Assembly (NCBI GenBank): GCA_023213215.1
Contig: CP096136.1
Location: 3,744,584-3,808,583, forward strand
Origin: Flavobacterium sp. JAD_PAG50586_2
Lineage (GTDB): Bacteria; Bacteroidota; Bacteroidia; Flavobacteriales; Flavobacteriaceae
DNA: 64,000 nucleotides
Direction: 5' to 3'
The notes beneath the pieces were generated by a model. The model saw only the letters and a program-made list of their open reading frames with translations. It made no database searches and was not told where the DNA came from. The translations under genes were made by a program, and so were the position numbers. Of the stretch, positions 29,845-39,278 are shown one piece after another; position 1 is the stretch's first letter, and each line of letters begins with the position of its first letter.

Positions 29845-31131
29845 ATGAACTATTTCAGCCTAAACAATAAATCACATAAAGTAAGTTTCGAAGAAGCCGT
29901 TGTCGCTGGTTTAGCACCAGACAGAGGTTTGTATTTCCCGGAAAGTATAGCTCCTCTGCCCAATTCTTTCTTTACTAATATTGAAAACCTTTCGAATGAG
30001 GAAATTGCCTTCGAAGCGATTAGACAATTCGTTGGCGTTGAAATCCCGGAAACGGAACTGAAGCGCATAATAGCAGAAACACTTTGCTTTGACTTTCCAT
30101 GTGTTCCTATTGAAAATAACGTGTTTTCATTGGAGTTATTCCACGGGCCAACTATGGCATTTAAGGATGTTGGTGGAAGATTTATGTCGAGATGTCTGGG
30201 TTATTTCAATAGGGATAAGGATATTAGGAATACGGTTTTGGTAGCTACTTCGGGCGATACCGGTGGTGCAGTTGCCAGTGGCTTCCTTGGTGTGAAAGGC
30301 GTTGAAGTAGTTATTCTCTATCCGTCAGGAAAAGTGAGTGATATTCAGGAAAGACAGCTTACCACTTTGGGACAGAATATAAAAGCTTTAGAGGTTGACG
30401 GCGTTTTTGACGATTGCCAGGATATGGTGAAGAAAGCCTTTTTGGATGAAAGCCTGAAACACCTGAACCTGACTTCGGCCAATTCCATTAACATAGCGCG
30501 CTGGCTGCCGCAGATGTTCTATATTTTCTTTGCCTATCAACAGTTGAAAAAACACAACAAACCGATAATCCTTTCGTGTCCAAGCGGGAACTTCGGAAAC
30601 ATTTGTGCCGGAATCATGGCCAAACGATTAGGCCTTCCTATTACCAATTTTGTAGCTTCCACCAATGCGAATGATACGGTTCCCAGATTTCTGGAAAAAG
30701 GAAATTACGATCCAAGACCTTCCATCGCGACAATTTCGAATGCTATGGATGTTGGAAATCCAAGTAATTTTGTCCGAATCCAGGAACTCTATAACAATGA
30801 TTTATCAGAATTTGAAAAAGACTTTTCTTCTTATTCCTTTACAGATGCTGAAACCGAAACTGCCATCAAAGACATTTACAACCGAACCCAATACATAGCC
30901 GAACCTCATGGTGCCGTAGGTTATCTTGGACTGAAAAAGGAAATGGCAAAGCAGCCCAACAGTGTTGGTGTGTTTCTGGAAACCGCACATCCGATTAAGT
31001 TCTTAGATGTAGTCGAACCTTTACTGGGATTAAAACTCCCAATCCCCAAACAGATTGAAAGCGTTTTAGATAAGGAAAAAGCGCGTACCAGCATTAAAAC
31101 CTACGAGGAGTTTAAAAACTTTTTAGGATAA
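29845..31131 (+). CDS. thrC: threonine synthase
   Basis: A 428-residue PLP enzyme. The PLP Lys is in HGPTMAFKDVGGRF near residue 108, and the phosphate-binding loop is SCPSGNFGNICAG. It converts O-phosphohomoserine to threonine. The N-terminal LNNKSHKVSFEEAVVAGLAPDRGLYFPE matches the bacterial ThrC type seen with ThrA and ThrB. This is the last gene of the operon; about 130 bp follow before the next gene, with no strong terminator visible. Confidence 0.95.
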   Translation: MNYFSLNNKSHKVSFEEAVVAGLAPDRGLYFPESIAPLPNSFFTNIENLSNEEIAFEAIRQFVGVEIPETELKRIIAETLCFDFPCVPIENNVFSLELFHGPTMAFKDVGGRFMSRCLGYFNRDKDIRNTVLVATSGDTGGAVASGFLGVKGVEVVILYPSGKVSDIQERQLTTLGQNIKALEVDGVFDDCQDMVKKAFLDESLKHLNLTSANSINIARWLPQMFYIFFAYQQLKKHNKPIILSCPSGNFGNICAGIMAKRLGLPITNFVASTNANDTVPRFLEKGNYDPRPSIATISNAMDVGNPSNFVRIQELYNNDLSEFEKDFSSYSFTDAETETAIKDIYNRTQYIAEPHGAVGYLGLKKEMAKQPNSVGVFLETAHPIKFLDVVEPLLGLKLPIPKQIESVLDKEKARTSIKTYEEFKNFLG

Positions 31132-31238
31132 TGAAAAAGAGAATAAGCTGAAAATGCCGGAATAGATCAGAAGAAGTAATATCCAGAAAAGGATTGGCAC
31201 AAAAATTGTTTTTACTTTAATAGATTAAAAAAACAAAC

Positions 31239-31246
31239 TATTTTTG
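31239..31246 (+). promoter_or_regulatory. candidate -7 element for the lipoprotein gene
   Basis: TATTTTTG, matching TAnnTTTG, is 19 bp before the start at 31266. The upstream -33 region is AT-rich with no clear TTTG, so support is moderate. Confidence 0.4.
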
Positions 31247-31265
31247 CTAACTAACCCGATACACC

Positions 31266-32450
31266 ATGAAAAAAATTACTTCCCTCCTCGCCTTATTCCT
31301 TATCGTCGCTTCCTGCGGTGTTAAACAAACCCGAAATCTAGTGGCTGAAGGCGACTATGAAAACGCCATCAGTAATGCAGTCGATGGATTGCGTGGTAAT
31401 AAAAACGCTAAAGGAAAACAGGATTATGTTTACCTGTTGGAGGAAGCATTTGCAAAAGCTAAGGATCGGGACTTACGGAATATCACTGCGTGGTTTAAGG
31501 ATGCCAATCCACAAAACTTAGAAAAGATATACGAAACCTACGTACAATTGAATTCACGTCAGGAAAAAATCCGTCCTTTATTACCGTTGAAATTACTAAA
31601 AGAAGGACGCGATGCGATTTTTCCATTTGATGATTACAGCGATCAGATAGTAAGCAGCAAAAATGCACTGTCTAAATACTTATACGACAATTCTAAAGCA
31701 TTGTTAGCCAATAAAGACAAACTCGTTGTTCGTCGTGCGTATGACGATTTAGTTTATTTAGAAGGTATCAATCCAGGGTTTAAGGATGTTGCCAAACTTA
31801 CAGAGGAAGCCAAATTCAAAGGAACTGATTTTGTGAATGTCTATACCAAAAATGAAACCAATATGGTCATTCCGAACCGTCTTCAGGATGATTTACTGGA
31901 TTTCAGTACGTATGGATTAAACGATAAGTGGACAGTATACCACAGTAACCGCCAAAAAGGAATTGACTATGATTATGGTTTGATTGTTAACTTCCGCCAG
32001 ATTAACATTTCTCCGGAACAGGTAAAAGAAAAACAGTTCGATAAGGAACGATTGGTAAAGGATGGAGTGAAAAATCTTTTGGATGCCAACGGGAATATTG
32101 TAAAAGACAGTTTAGGACATCCGATAAAAGTTGACAATATGAAAACGGTTCGTATCAGCATTTATGAGTTCTCTCAAATAAAGTCCTGTCAAGTAACGGC
32201 AAAAGTGGATTACATCAACTTTAGGAATAACCAACTGATAGAGACTTTCCCTATTGCAAGTGAATTTGTATTCTCAAATACATATTCAAAATACAAAGGC
32301 GACAGGCGTGCTGCTGATGAAAGCTATTACGCCAACTTCAATAAAAAGCCACTGCCGTTTCCAAGCAATGAGCAAATGGTTTTTGATACCGGAAATGATT
32401 TAAAGGCAAAACTTAAAGACATAATCGTAAGGAATAAATTCAGGAGATAA
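31266..32450 (+). CDS. lipoprotein of unknown function
   Basis: A 394-residue protein with a lipoprotein signal (MKKITSLLALFLIVASCG, Cys17). The N-terminal part (residues 20-110) is helical and resembles repeat-type helix pairs (NLVAEGDYENAISNAVDGL), while the C-terminal two-thirds is mixed, with long strands around KTVRISIYEFSQIKSCQVTAKVDYINF. I recognise no named family. It is probably anchored in a membrane facing the periplasm. It follows the thr operon but has its own candidate promoter and a hairpin terminator. Confidence 0.7.
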   Translation: MKKITSLLALFLIVASCGVKQTRNLVAEGDYENAISNAVDGLRGNKNAKGKQDYVYLLEEAFAKAKDRDLRNITAWFKDANPQNLEKIYETYVQLNSRQEKIRPLLPLKLLKEGRDAIFPFDDYSDQIVSSKNALSKYLYDNSKALLANKDKLVVRRAYDDLVYLEGINPGFKDVAKLTEEAKFKGTDFVNVYTKNETNMVIPNRLQDDLLDFSTYGLNDKWTVYHSNRQKGIDYDYGLIVNFRQINISPEQVKEKQFDKERLVKDGVKNLLDANGNIVKDSLGHPIKVDNMKTVRISIYEFSQIKSCQVTAKVDYINFRNNQLIETFPIASEFVFSNTYSKYKGDRRAADESYYANFNKKPLPFPSNEQMVFDTGNDLKAKLKDIIVRNKFRR

Positions 32451-32466
32451 GAATTCGTTAGTTATA

Positions 32467-32526
32467 AAACCACAAATTCGCAGATTACAATCTTATAAAA
32501 GATAATAATTTGCGAATTTGTGGTTT
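32467..32526. terminator. ACCAC-ended hairpin repeat acting as terminator
   Basis: Perfect 16-bp arms, AAACCACAAATTCGCA and TGCGAATTTGTGGTTT, around a 28-nt loop. The ends match the hairpin after clpC (20863-20912). It lies between the lipoprotein and the convergent ytxJ gene. Confidence 0.7.
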
Positions 32527-32554
32527 ATTTTATTTGGACGTCGGTAACTGACAA

Positions 32555-32938
32555 TTAGAAACTTGGCAAATTACCACCGTCAATATCGCTGTGTGAAGTA
32601 TTATACACTGCTTTTCCATCCTTAATGACAATCAATTGCGGTGACTGATGCATTACACCAAAACGTTCGGCAATAGCATTGGAAATATCACGATGTACAA
32701 GTAAATCCAGAAAGTAAGGTGTGATTTTTTGCTCAGCGTCGAACTCATTCTCAAACTGGCTTAGCACCATTCTGCTTACACCGCAACGGGTACTGTGCTT
32801 AAAGATCAATAAAGGTTTTTCGACTGATGAATCTATAATTTCGTTTAATTGCCCCAAGTCGGTAAGTGGCCTCCAGCCTATTTTAGAAACTTTTTCGCCT
32901 CCATCAGAAGTGCCAAACATATTCTTTAAAAAACTCAT
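32555..32938 (-). CDS. ytxJ: YtxJ-type monothiol redox protein
   Basis: A 127-residue thioredoxin-fold protein with the motif HSTRCGVSRMV, active Cys52, and a cis-Pro segment QSPQLIVI. It matches the YtxJ family of bacillithiol-linked redox proteins, so the organism may use bacillithiol; that is inference. It ends near the ACCAC hairpin and begins 6 bp after the glutathione peroxidase gene on the same strand, forming a redox pair. Confidence 0.8.
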   Translation of the reverse strand: MSFLKNMFGTSDGGEKVSKIGWRPLTDLGQLNEIIDSSVEKPLLIFKHSTRCGVSRMVLSQFENEFDAEQKITPYFLDLLVHRDISNAIAERFGVMHQSPQLIVIKDGKAVYNTSHSDIDGGNLPSF

Positions 32939-32944
32939 GATTTC

Positions 32945-33529
32945 TTATTTTCCGTTAATCCATCCCACTATAGAAGCGTCGGTTGGCAATACTCTTGGTG
33001 AAAGTACTTTTACCAATTTACCGTTTTCATCAATTAGGTATTTTTGAAAATTCCATTCTACTTCGCTGTCCTGCAAACCGTTTTTGCTTTTTTGGGTCAG
33101 GAACTTATATACTTTATCCATATCGTTTCCTTTTACAGAAATTTTAGCCATCATTGGAAAGGTAACCCCATAATTCATTTCACAGAATTTAGCGATCTGC
33201 TCATTACTGCCCGGTTCCTGAGCTCCGAAATTATTGGCCGGAAAGCCAATGATTACAAATCCTTTGTCTTTATATTTTGCATAAATGGATTCTAAGTCTT
33301 TGTATTGTGGTGTTAATCCACATTCTGAAGCCGTGTTGACGATTAATATCTTTTTGCCTTTAAGTGCGGCAAAGTCAAATGGCTTACCATATAAATCAGT
33401 TACCTTGAATTGATAAATGGTTTCGGTCGAAGCCGGTGCTGATGTTTCCATTGTTTTTTTGTTGTTTTGTGCCTGATTTTGGCAGCTGAATAGCATTGAA
33501 ATGGTTAATATAAGGAGCGTTTTTTTCAT
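32945..33529 (-). CDS. glutathione peroxidase-family lipoprotein
   Basis: A 194-residue protein with a lipoprotein signal (LFSC, Cys16) and a GPx domain from about residue 37. The catalytic residue is Cys70 in NTASECGLTPQY, not selenocysteine; the Gln is in FPANNFGAQEPGS and the Trp in VEWNFQKYL. Bacterial Cys-GPx proteins usually reduce peroxides with thioredoxin. Export to the cell envelope is suggested by the signal. It is upstream of ytxJ with a 6-bp gap, so they are likely co-expressed. Confidence 0.88.
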   Translation of the reverse strand: MKKTLLILTISMLFSCQNQAQNNKKTMETSAPASTETIYQFKVTDLYGKPFDFAALKGKKILIVNTASECGLTPQYKDLESIYAKYKDKGFVIIGFPANNFGAQEPGSNEQIAKFCEMNYGVTFPMMAKISVKGNDMDKVYKFLTQKSKNGLQDSEVEWNFQKYLIDENGKLVKVLSPRVLPTDASIVGWINGK

Positions 33530-33597
33530 CTTTTATTTTTTATAAAATTAAACATTATTTGAAGAGTGAGCATTATACAATTCCTAAATTTTGTGTT

Positions 33598-33632
33598 AAA
33601 AAAGGCCCAGCGATTTATTCAATCGCTGAGCC
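33598..33632 (-). terminator. minus-strand intrinsic terminator upstream of the peroxidase gene
   Basis: Stem CAGCGATT / AATCGCTG with extra G-C pairs beyond one mismatch, followed on the minus strand by a run of T. It points to a short transcript ending before the peroxidase gene. Confidence 0.6.
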
Positions 33633-33690
33633 CTAACAAAACATAATAGAAAATTATTCTATCACCAAAACCTGGAAAATTCTTTTTCAT
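33619..33690 (-). CDS. possible 23-residue peptide or small RNA locus
   Basis: On the minus strand an ATG at 33690 opens MKKNFPGFGDRIIFYYVLLG and stops inside the terminator hairpin. It has a basic start followed by a hydrophobic segment. No clear TAnnTTTG promoter is seen upstream. The terminator shows that something is transcribed here; whether a peptide or only an RNA is made cannot be told. The rest of the gap 33530-33815 is AT-rich. Confidence 0.3.
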   Translation of the reverse strand: MKKNFPGFGDRIIFYYVLLGLSD

Positions 33691-33815
33691 AGCAGATTCT
33701 TCCAAACACATTTACGATAATAAAACAGCCATGGTTTTATTTACCCTACTTATTTTCAATGCATTTATGGTTTTTTAAAAATAAGTTTCCTTAAATTAGC
33801 ATAAAAACACAGCCT

Positions 33816-34346
33816 ATGACTCAGGAAGAATTACTCCCTATGCTCTTACGAAAGGAAGAAAGGGCATTTACCCAATTGTATGATATGTACTCCAAAAGCC
33901 TTTTTAGCATCATTACCAATTTGATTAGTGACCGAGAAGAAGCCGAAGATGTGCTTCAGGAAGTCTTTGTCAAGATTTGGAAAAACATTGAGACTTATAA
34001 TCAAAGTAAGGGAAGATTATACACCTGGATGCTTAACATTGCCCGAAATACGGCGATTGACAAGCTTCGTTCCAAAGGATATAACAACAGCCAGAAAAAC
34101 CTATCTTCTGATAATTTCGTACATCTGTTGGATGACAGTAATAAGTTGACGAATAAAATAGATAGTATTGGACTAAGGGATTTTGTTAAAAAACTCAAGC
34201 CAAAATGTATTCAGTTAATCGATTTATTATTCTTCAAAGGATTTACCCAACAGGAAGCATCAGAAGAATTAGCGATTCCACTGGGAACTGTTAAGACCAA
34301 AAATCGAATGTGTATGAACGACCTACGTAACTTTTTAGGAGTATAA
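33816..34346 (+). CDS. ECF-type RNA polymerase sigma factor
   Basis: A 176-residue sigma factor with region 2 (AFTQLYDMYSKSLFSIITNL, then DREEAEDVLQEVFVKIWKNI) and region 4 (FFKGFTQQEASEELAIPLGTVKTK) as a helix-turn-helix. It lacks regions 1 and 3, as ECF factors do. Its stop codon overlaps the start of an anti-sigma gene by one base, so the pair is co-expressed and the partner likely controls it. The target genes cannot be read from the window. Confidence 0.9.
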   Translation: MTQEELLPMLLRKEERAFTQLYDMYSKSLFSIITNLISDREEAEDVLQEVFVKIWKNIETYNQSKGRLYTWMLNIARNTAIDKLRSKGYNNSQKNLSSDNFVHLLDDSNKLTNKIDSIGLRDFVKKLKPKCIQLIDLLFFKGFTQQEASEELAIPLGTVKTKNRMCMNDLRNFLGV

Positions 34347-35134
34347 TGGAAAATAAAGAATATATAGAATCAGGAATATTGGAGCTCTATGTTTATGGTT
34401 TGCTTAGCGAATCAGAAAACGATGAAGTGAATGCCATGGCCAATAAAAATCCGGAAATCAAGTCTGAGATTATCGCTATTGAAAAGGCTATAATAAACCT
34501 TTCGAGCAGCTTCTCTCCTTTTATTTCCCATAGCCAATTTGAAAAGATTAAGGCAAAGCTTGAGCTAAAACACGGCAACGTAATATCTATGAAAACCGGA
34601 AGCAGTTGGACCACGTATATGGGTTGGGCCGCTTCGATAGTATTATTGATTGGTATTGGCTATCAGTATTCAAAAGTAACTGAAAGCAAAAACCATATAG
34701 TAACCATTGAAAAGGAAAAATCTAAGCTACAGGAAGCTGTCGTTGATTTAGAAACGAAAAACAAGGAAACAGAAACTGTATTAAATGTGGTTCGTGATGA
34801 AACCAACACTGTTGTTGCCCTTGGCGGACAGGCTGCAGCTCCAACGGCTAAAGCTAAAATCTATTGGAACAGACAAACCCAGGTAGTTTATGTAGATGCC
34901 AGCGGATTACCGGAACCACCGGAAGGAAAGGAATATCAGATATGGTCATTGAAATTAGTTCCACAGTTAACGCCAACAAGCATTGGTACGCTGGCTAATT
35001 TCAAAGACAACAGAAGCAAAGTATTTGCTGTAGAAAAAACAGGAGATGCTGAAGCCTTCGGAATAACGTTAGAACCAGCAGGCGGAAGCGCTTCGCCTAC
35101 AATGGAACAATTATATACTTTGGGGAAAGTCTAA
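34346..35134 (+). CDS. anti-sigma factor (RskA/YlaC-type)
   Basis: A 262-residue single-span membrane protein: an N-terminal cytoplasmic sigma-binding region (residues 1-85, SGILELYVYGLLSESENDEV), a membrane helix about 92-108 (YMGWAASIVLLIGIGYQY), a coiled coil (TIEKEKSKLQEAVVDLETK), and an anti-sigma-K-factor C-terminal domain (YWNRQTQVVYVDASGLPEPP, EYQIWSL). It would hold the upstream ECF factor at the membrane until a signal releases it. Confidence 0.88.
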   Translation: MENKEYIESGILELYVYGLLSESENDEVNAMANKNPEIKSEIIAIEKAIINLSSSFSPFISHSQFEKIKAKLELKHGNVISMKTGSSWTTYMGWAASIVLLIGIGYQYSKVTESKNHIVTIEKEKSKLQEAVVDLETKNKETETVLNVVRDETNTVVALGGQAAAPTAKAKIYWNRQTQVVYVDASGLPEPPEGKEYQIWSLKLVPQLTPTSIGTLANFKDNRSKVFAVEKTGDAEAFGITLEPAGGSASPTMEQLYTLGKV

Positions 35135-35159
35135 CTACCTATGTCAAATAAACAATAGT

Positions 35160-35194
35160 CAAAAAAAGGTTCAACAATTGTTGAACCTTTTTTT
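35160..35194. terminator. bidirectional intrinsic terminator
   Basis: Stem AAAAAGGTTCAACAA / TTGTTGAACCTTTTT, nearly without a loop, with A and T runs, between the anti-sigma gene and the convergent cytochrome c maturation gene. Confidence 0.85.
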
Positions 35195-35216
35195 ATTTTA
35201 ACTATTAGTGTATTAT

Positions 35217-38200
35217 CTATTTTCTTTTATAGTACTTTCTATACTTCGGATAAGTTATAAGTCCAATCACGGTAATCACAGTAATCGATATCCAAATCCA
35301 GCTTAGTGATTTTGCTTCTCCGCTTGCATACGAGTGCAATCCTACTAAATGGAAGTTCACACCATAATACGTAAATAATATAGAAAGGAAAGCATACATA
35401 GCCATAAGGTTGAACAACCATTTGTTGCGCAATGCCGGAACAAAACGAGCGTGGATTACGAAAGCATAAACCATTATACTAATTAAAGCCCAGGTTTCCT
35501 TTGGATCCCAGCCCCAATATCTTCCCCAGCTTTCGTTAGCCCATTGCCCACCTAAAAAGTTTCCAATCGTTAGCATAACTAAACCAATAGTCAGAGCCAT
35601 TTCGTTGATGATTGTTATTTCGCGGATATTCAGTTCCATTTTGACTTTGTTCTTTTCGTTGGTAAAGAACATCAGCAATAAGGAAACAAAACCTAATATC
35701 ATTCCGAGTGCAAAAGGACCATAACTCGCTACAATGACAGCCACGTGAATCATTAACCAATAAGAGTTCAATACAGGCTGTAGGTTGGCTATTTCAGGAT
35801 CTATCCAATTAGCATAAGCTGCCGTTAATATCATTGCGGTTACAAAGGCAGAAGAAGCCACTGTAAGTTTTGATTTTCTGTCAAACGCCAATCCGAAGAA
35901 CATAGTTGCCCAAGCGACATATACAATAGCTTCATAAGCATTACTCCAAGGCGCATGACCTGAAATGTACCAACGTGCAATTAATCCAAGGGTATGTAAA
36001 GCAAAGAGTAAACCAATAATCACATGGAAAACATTTACTGTAACAGCCAGCCATTTTCGCTCCTTGAATATTTGGATGATGGTAAACAAAAACATTAGTG
36101 CCGCCATTGTTATATACCAGTAGGGAAGCTTTTGGAAAACATCGTACTTGTTATACAGGATTTCATAATCAATCTTTTTATCACTTGGGCGGACGGCTTT
36201 ACCAAATTTCTTCTGGTAGTTTTCCATACCCACCAAAAAGGTGTTTGCCATGGTGTAATTATTATCCTGTGATGCAATCCTCAAAGCATCCAGATAAACC
36301 AGCAAGGCATTTTTAATGGTATCAATAGCGGTTCCGGTTGTATGATTAATTTCTAAAAACGAAACCCATTTGTTGTTTGGGTCTTTCGGAATAGGAAATA
36401 CACGCAATATCTTTCCGCTAAGGGCCGAATTTAAAAGGTTAACTTTCTTATCGGTTTCAACAAAATCTTTTTCAAACTGATTTGGGTTGGCCGCTTTGTA
36501 AGCTTCATCCAGATAAGGAGATAATTTATAATTTCCTTTCTCATCAAAGCATGAACGGAAGGTAGCATATTTGGCATCTGAAGGAATACCAAGGATTTTT
36601 CGAATACTATCATTACCACTTTTTATATAAATCAAAGGGGTTTCAAACCAAACAGTTGGGAATTGGGTCATAGAAATAAATGCCTGGTCGGAATTCATTC
36701 CGTTGTAAGTGTCTTTGTGGCTTACTTTTCGCAATAATTCTGATGAAAAAGTATTGATAGGCTTCATCCTTCCACCTTCGTCCTGGATCACCAATCGTCC
36801 AAACTGAGCAGCATGCTTTTCTGAAACTTTGTACTTAGTAAGGATAGAATCAATCTGCTTTTGAGTTGGCATATAACCCTCATTTGGATCATATTTATGA
36901 GGAATTTGCTGAGCCAATCCGTTAAAGGAAACAAATAATATTATAACAGCCGAAAGCCTCGCTTTTTTCTTTTTGATATTTTTTAATTTTCGCTCTAAAT
37001 CCTTAAACCTTGAACCCTTCACAAACAGGATTGCCATCAGGCAGAAAAATAATAAAAAATAACCTGCGTATGTAATCGTGGTCCCCCAATAGTCGTGGTT
37101 TACAGACAGTACTGTTCCTTTTTCGTCTGGATCGAATGATGCTTGGAAAAAACGATATCCTTTATGGTCAAGAATATGATTCATATAGATTCGGGCATTG
37201 GTTTTTTTGGTAGAATCAATAACGGTAACCTTACTTTCGTAAGAGGAATAGCTTTTCTCCGTTCCCGGATATTTTTGGGCAATGAAATCGTTCAGTTTTA
37301 GGCTAAATGGTAAAGTATATATCTTGCTTCCAAAACTAAGCGTAAATTCGAGTTTCCCCATTTTTATGCTCTTCGGTTCTCCCTGTTTTCCTTTTGAACC
37401 GACTAGTGTTACTTCCTTTTCCTCACCATTGGATTTCAACACTAATGTGATGGCATCATCGCCATTCTTAGCTCGGAAATCACCACTTGCCTTATAGGTT
37501 TTAACGCCTTTCTTGGGTTGGTCCGGAATTACAAATTGAGCACCACCAACATTGTATAAAGATCGATACATGAGTGGCTGAACAGAATCCTTAGCAACTT
37601 TTCCTGTCATTTTATCAGCCATTCGCATGAAATCTCCATCAAATGGAGACGTAATCGTATTGGTTTTAGTATCTATATTAATAGCCCCTTTAGTTGGCTT
37701 ATTGACGGCAAATAAAATATTATGGATATCCTGAATCTCACCTTCCTTCAGCATATGTTCGTGTCTTGTACCTCCACCCGATTCCACTAATTTCAGGTAA
37801 ATATCCCCTTTTGCATCTTCCTTGATGATTTCCTTTGCATCGAGGACAAACTCCTTATAGTTGACTTCAAATGGAATATCACCAAACTTGTCATCGATAG
37901 AAAAATCGTTATTCGTAACCGGTGAAAGCAATAGTGGCTTTTCAAAAATCCTCCGTTTCATCGACCCTTCATAGATACCATCAACATAAACGGTTAGGTA
38001 ATTTTTATCCGAATAAAACTGATTGGAAACAGCTCCTTCACGGATGGGCATCATGCCTTCATAACTTATGTACCTTGTGATAAATGCTCCGGCAATAATC
38101 AAAACAAAAGATAAATGCAGTAATAACGTTGGCCATTTCTCTCTTTTGTAAAGTTGGTAACGTTTAATGTTACCAATGAAATTAATCATGAAAAACAACA

Positions 38201-38363
38201 TGATTCCTTCAAACCACCAGGCGTTGTATACCAGGATTCTTGCGGTGTCGGTGTTGTATTTGCTTTCTATGAATGTTCCCGCTGCCATGGCTATTGCAAA
38301 ACCCAGAAACAAAATCGCCATTAATCGTGTAGAGAATAAAATCGAGGATATTTTCTTTTCCAT
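35217..38363 (-). CDS. ccsBA: cytochrome c biogenesis CcsB-CcsA fusion
   Basis: A 1048-residue polytopic protein started at the ATG at 38363 (MEKKISSILFSTRLM); a TTG at 38396 extends the frame but is less likely. The N-terminal part (to about residue 480) is ResB/CcsB-like with a large periplasmic domain. The C-terminal third is CcsA, with the heme-handling WWD segment GRYWGWDPKETWAL near the end. System II cytochrome c synthesis exports heme and attaches it to CXXCH motifs. Between the two is a periplasmic region (VIQDEGGRMKPINTFSSELL) typical of Bacteroidota versions. Confidence 0.9.
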   Translation of the reverse strand: MEKKISSILFSTRLMAILFLGFAIAMAAGTFIESKYNTDTARILVYNAWWFEGIMLFFMINFIGNIKRYQLYKREKWPTLLLHLSFVLIIAGAFITRYISYEGMMPIREGAVSNQFYSDKNYLTVYVDGIYEGSMKRRIFEKPLLLSPVTNNDFSIDDKFGDIPFEVNYKEFVLDAKEIIKEDAKGDIYLKLVESGGGTRHEHMLKEGEIQDIHNILFAVNKPTKGAINIDTKTNTITSPFDGDFMRMADKMTGKVAKDSVQPLMYRSLYNVGGAQFVIPDQPKKGVKTYKASGDFRAKNGDDAITLVLKSNGEEKEVTLVGSKGKQGEPKSIKMGKLEFTLSFGSKIYTLPFSLKLNDFIAQKYPGTEKSYSSYESKVTVIDSTKKTNARIYMNHILDHKGYRFFQASFDPDEKGTVLSVNHDYWGTTITYAGYFLLFFCLMAILFVKGSRFKDLERKLKNIKKKKARLSAVIILFVSFNGLAQQIPHKYDPNEGYMPTQKQIDSILTKYKVSEKHAAQFGRLVIQDEGGRMKPINTFSSELLRKVSHKDTYNGMNSDQAFISMTQFPTVWFETPLIYIKSGNDSIRKILGIPSDAKYATFRSCFDEKGNYKLSPYLDEAYKAANPNQFEKDFVETDKKVNLLNSALSGKILRVFPIPKDPNNKWVSFLEINHTTGTAIDTIKNALLVYLDALRIASQDNNYTMANTFLVGMENYQKKFGKAVRPSDKKIDYEILYNKYDVFQKLPYWYITMAALMFLFTIIQIFKERKWLAVTVNVFHVIIGLLFALHTLGLIARWYISGHAPWSNAYEAIVYVAWATMFFGLAFDRKSKLTVASSAFVTAMILTAAYANWIDPEIANLQPVLNSYWLMIHVAVIVASYGPFALGMILGFVSLLLMFFTNEKNKVKMELNIREITIINEMALTIGLVMLTIGNFLGGQWANESWGRYWGWDPKETWALISIMVYAFVIHARFVPALRNKWLFNLMAMYAFLSILFTYYGVNFHLVGLHSYASGEAKSLSWIWISITVITVIGLITYPKYRKYYKRK

Positions 38364-38516
38364 AAGTGGAATGCTATTTTTAAAAAAGTGATACAAAAAT
38401 AGCGTAAATAAATAGATTAGCTAACCTCTTTTCCGAGGATTTAAGACTTTTTAAGAGTTGTTATATTGTTTAATTTTAAAGTGAAAATTGAAATTTATTT
38501 TCGATAATTTAGCGCC

Positions 38517-39278
38517 ATGATTCGATTGTCAATTATTGGTTCGGGAAATGTGGCGCAGCATCTGATTCAGGCGTTCAGTAAAACTACTGAAGTTGAATTA
38601 GTTCAGGTTTTTTCGCGACACAAAGAAGCCGTATTGCATTTACTTCCAATAGAAAAAATAACTTCCAATTTCGGCGAATTACTTACTGTTGATGTTACGA
38701 TTATTGCGGTAACGGATTACGCCATTGCTGAAGTTTCAGGGCAACTTCCATTCGAAAATCAATTTGTCGTACATACATCGGGAAGCTTTGCAATGGAAGC
38801 TTTAAACGACAAAAACCGTAAAGGCGTTTTTTATCCGCTCCAAACCTTCTCCAAATCAAAGGAAGTTGATTTTAAGATAATTCCAATTTGCCTCGAAGCA
38901 CAACATGATTCCGATTACCAACTATTGAAATCTCTTGCCGAAGTAATATCCGAATCCGTTTATATCATTAGTTCGGAACAGCGGAAAGCTTTGCATGTGG
39001 CGGCTGTCTTTGTATCTAATTTCACGAATTACATGTATCAGATTGGAGCAAAAATCTGTAAGGAAAATGGATTGCCTTTTGACATTCTCAAGCCTTTAAT
39101 CCAGGAAACTGCCAATAAGATTTTATCTTTGCCACCGACGGAAGCGCAAACCGGGCCGGCCAAAAGGAAAGATACGCAAACCATCAACACACATTTGAAT
39201 TTCCTAACCGATGAAGGTCAGAAGGAAATATATAAACTCTTAACAAAATCTATTATCGATAATGGGAAAAAGCTATAA
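38517..39278 (+). CDS. Rossmann-like DUF2520 protein
   Basis: A 253-residue protein with an N-terminal dinucleotide-binding fold (MIRLSIIGSGNVAQHLIQAF) and the C-terminal helical DUF2520 domain (SSEQRKALHVAAVFVSNFTNYMY, ending near ETANKILSLPPTEAQTGPAKR). It resembles NADP-dependent reductases such as ketopantoate reductase, but the substrate is unknown. It overlaps the KdsC-like gene by 17 bp and heads a cluster of six genes. Confidence 0.8.
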   Translation: MIRLSIIGSGNVAQHLIQAFSKTTEVELVQVFSRHKEAVLHLLPIEKITSNFGELLTVDVTIIAVTDYAIAEVSGQLPFENQFVVHTSGSFAMEALNDKNRKGVFYPLQTFSKSKEVDFKIIPICLEAQHDSDYQLLKSLAEVISESVYIISSEQRKALHVAAVFVSNFTNYMYQIGAKICKENGLPFDILKPLIQETANKILSLPPTEAQTGPAKRKDTQTINTHLNFLTDEGQKEIYKLLTKSIIDNGKKL

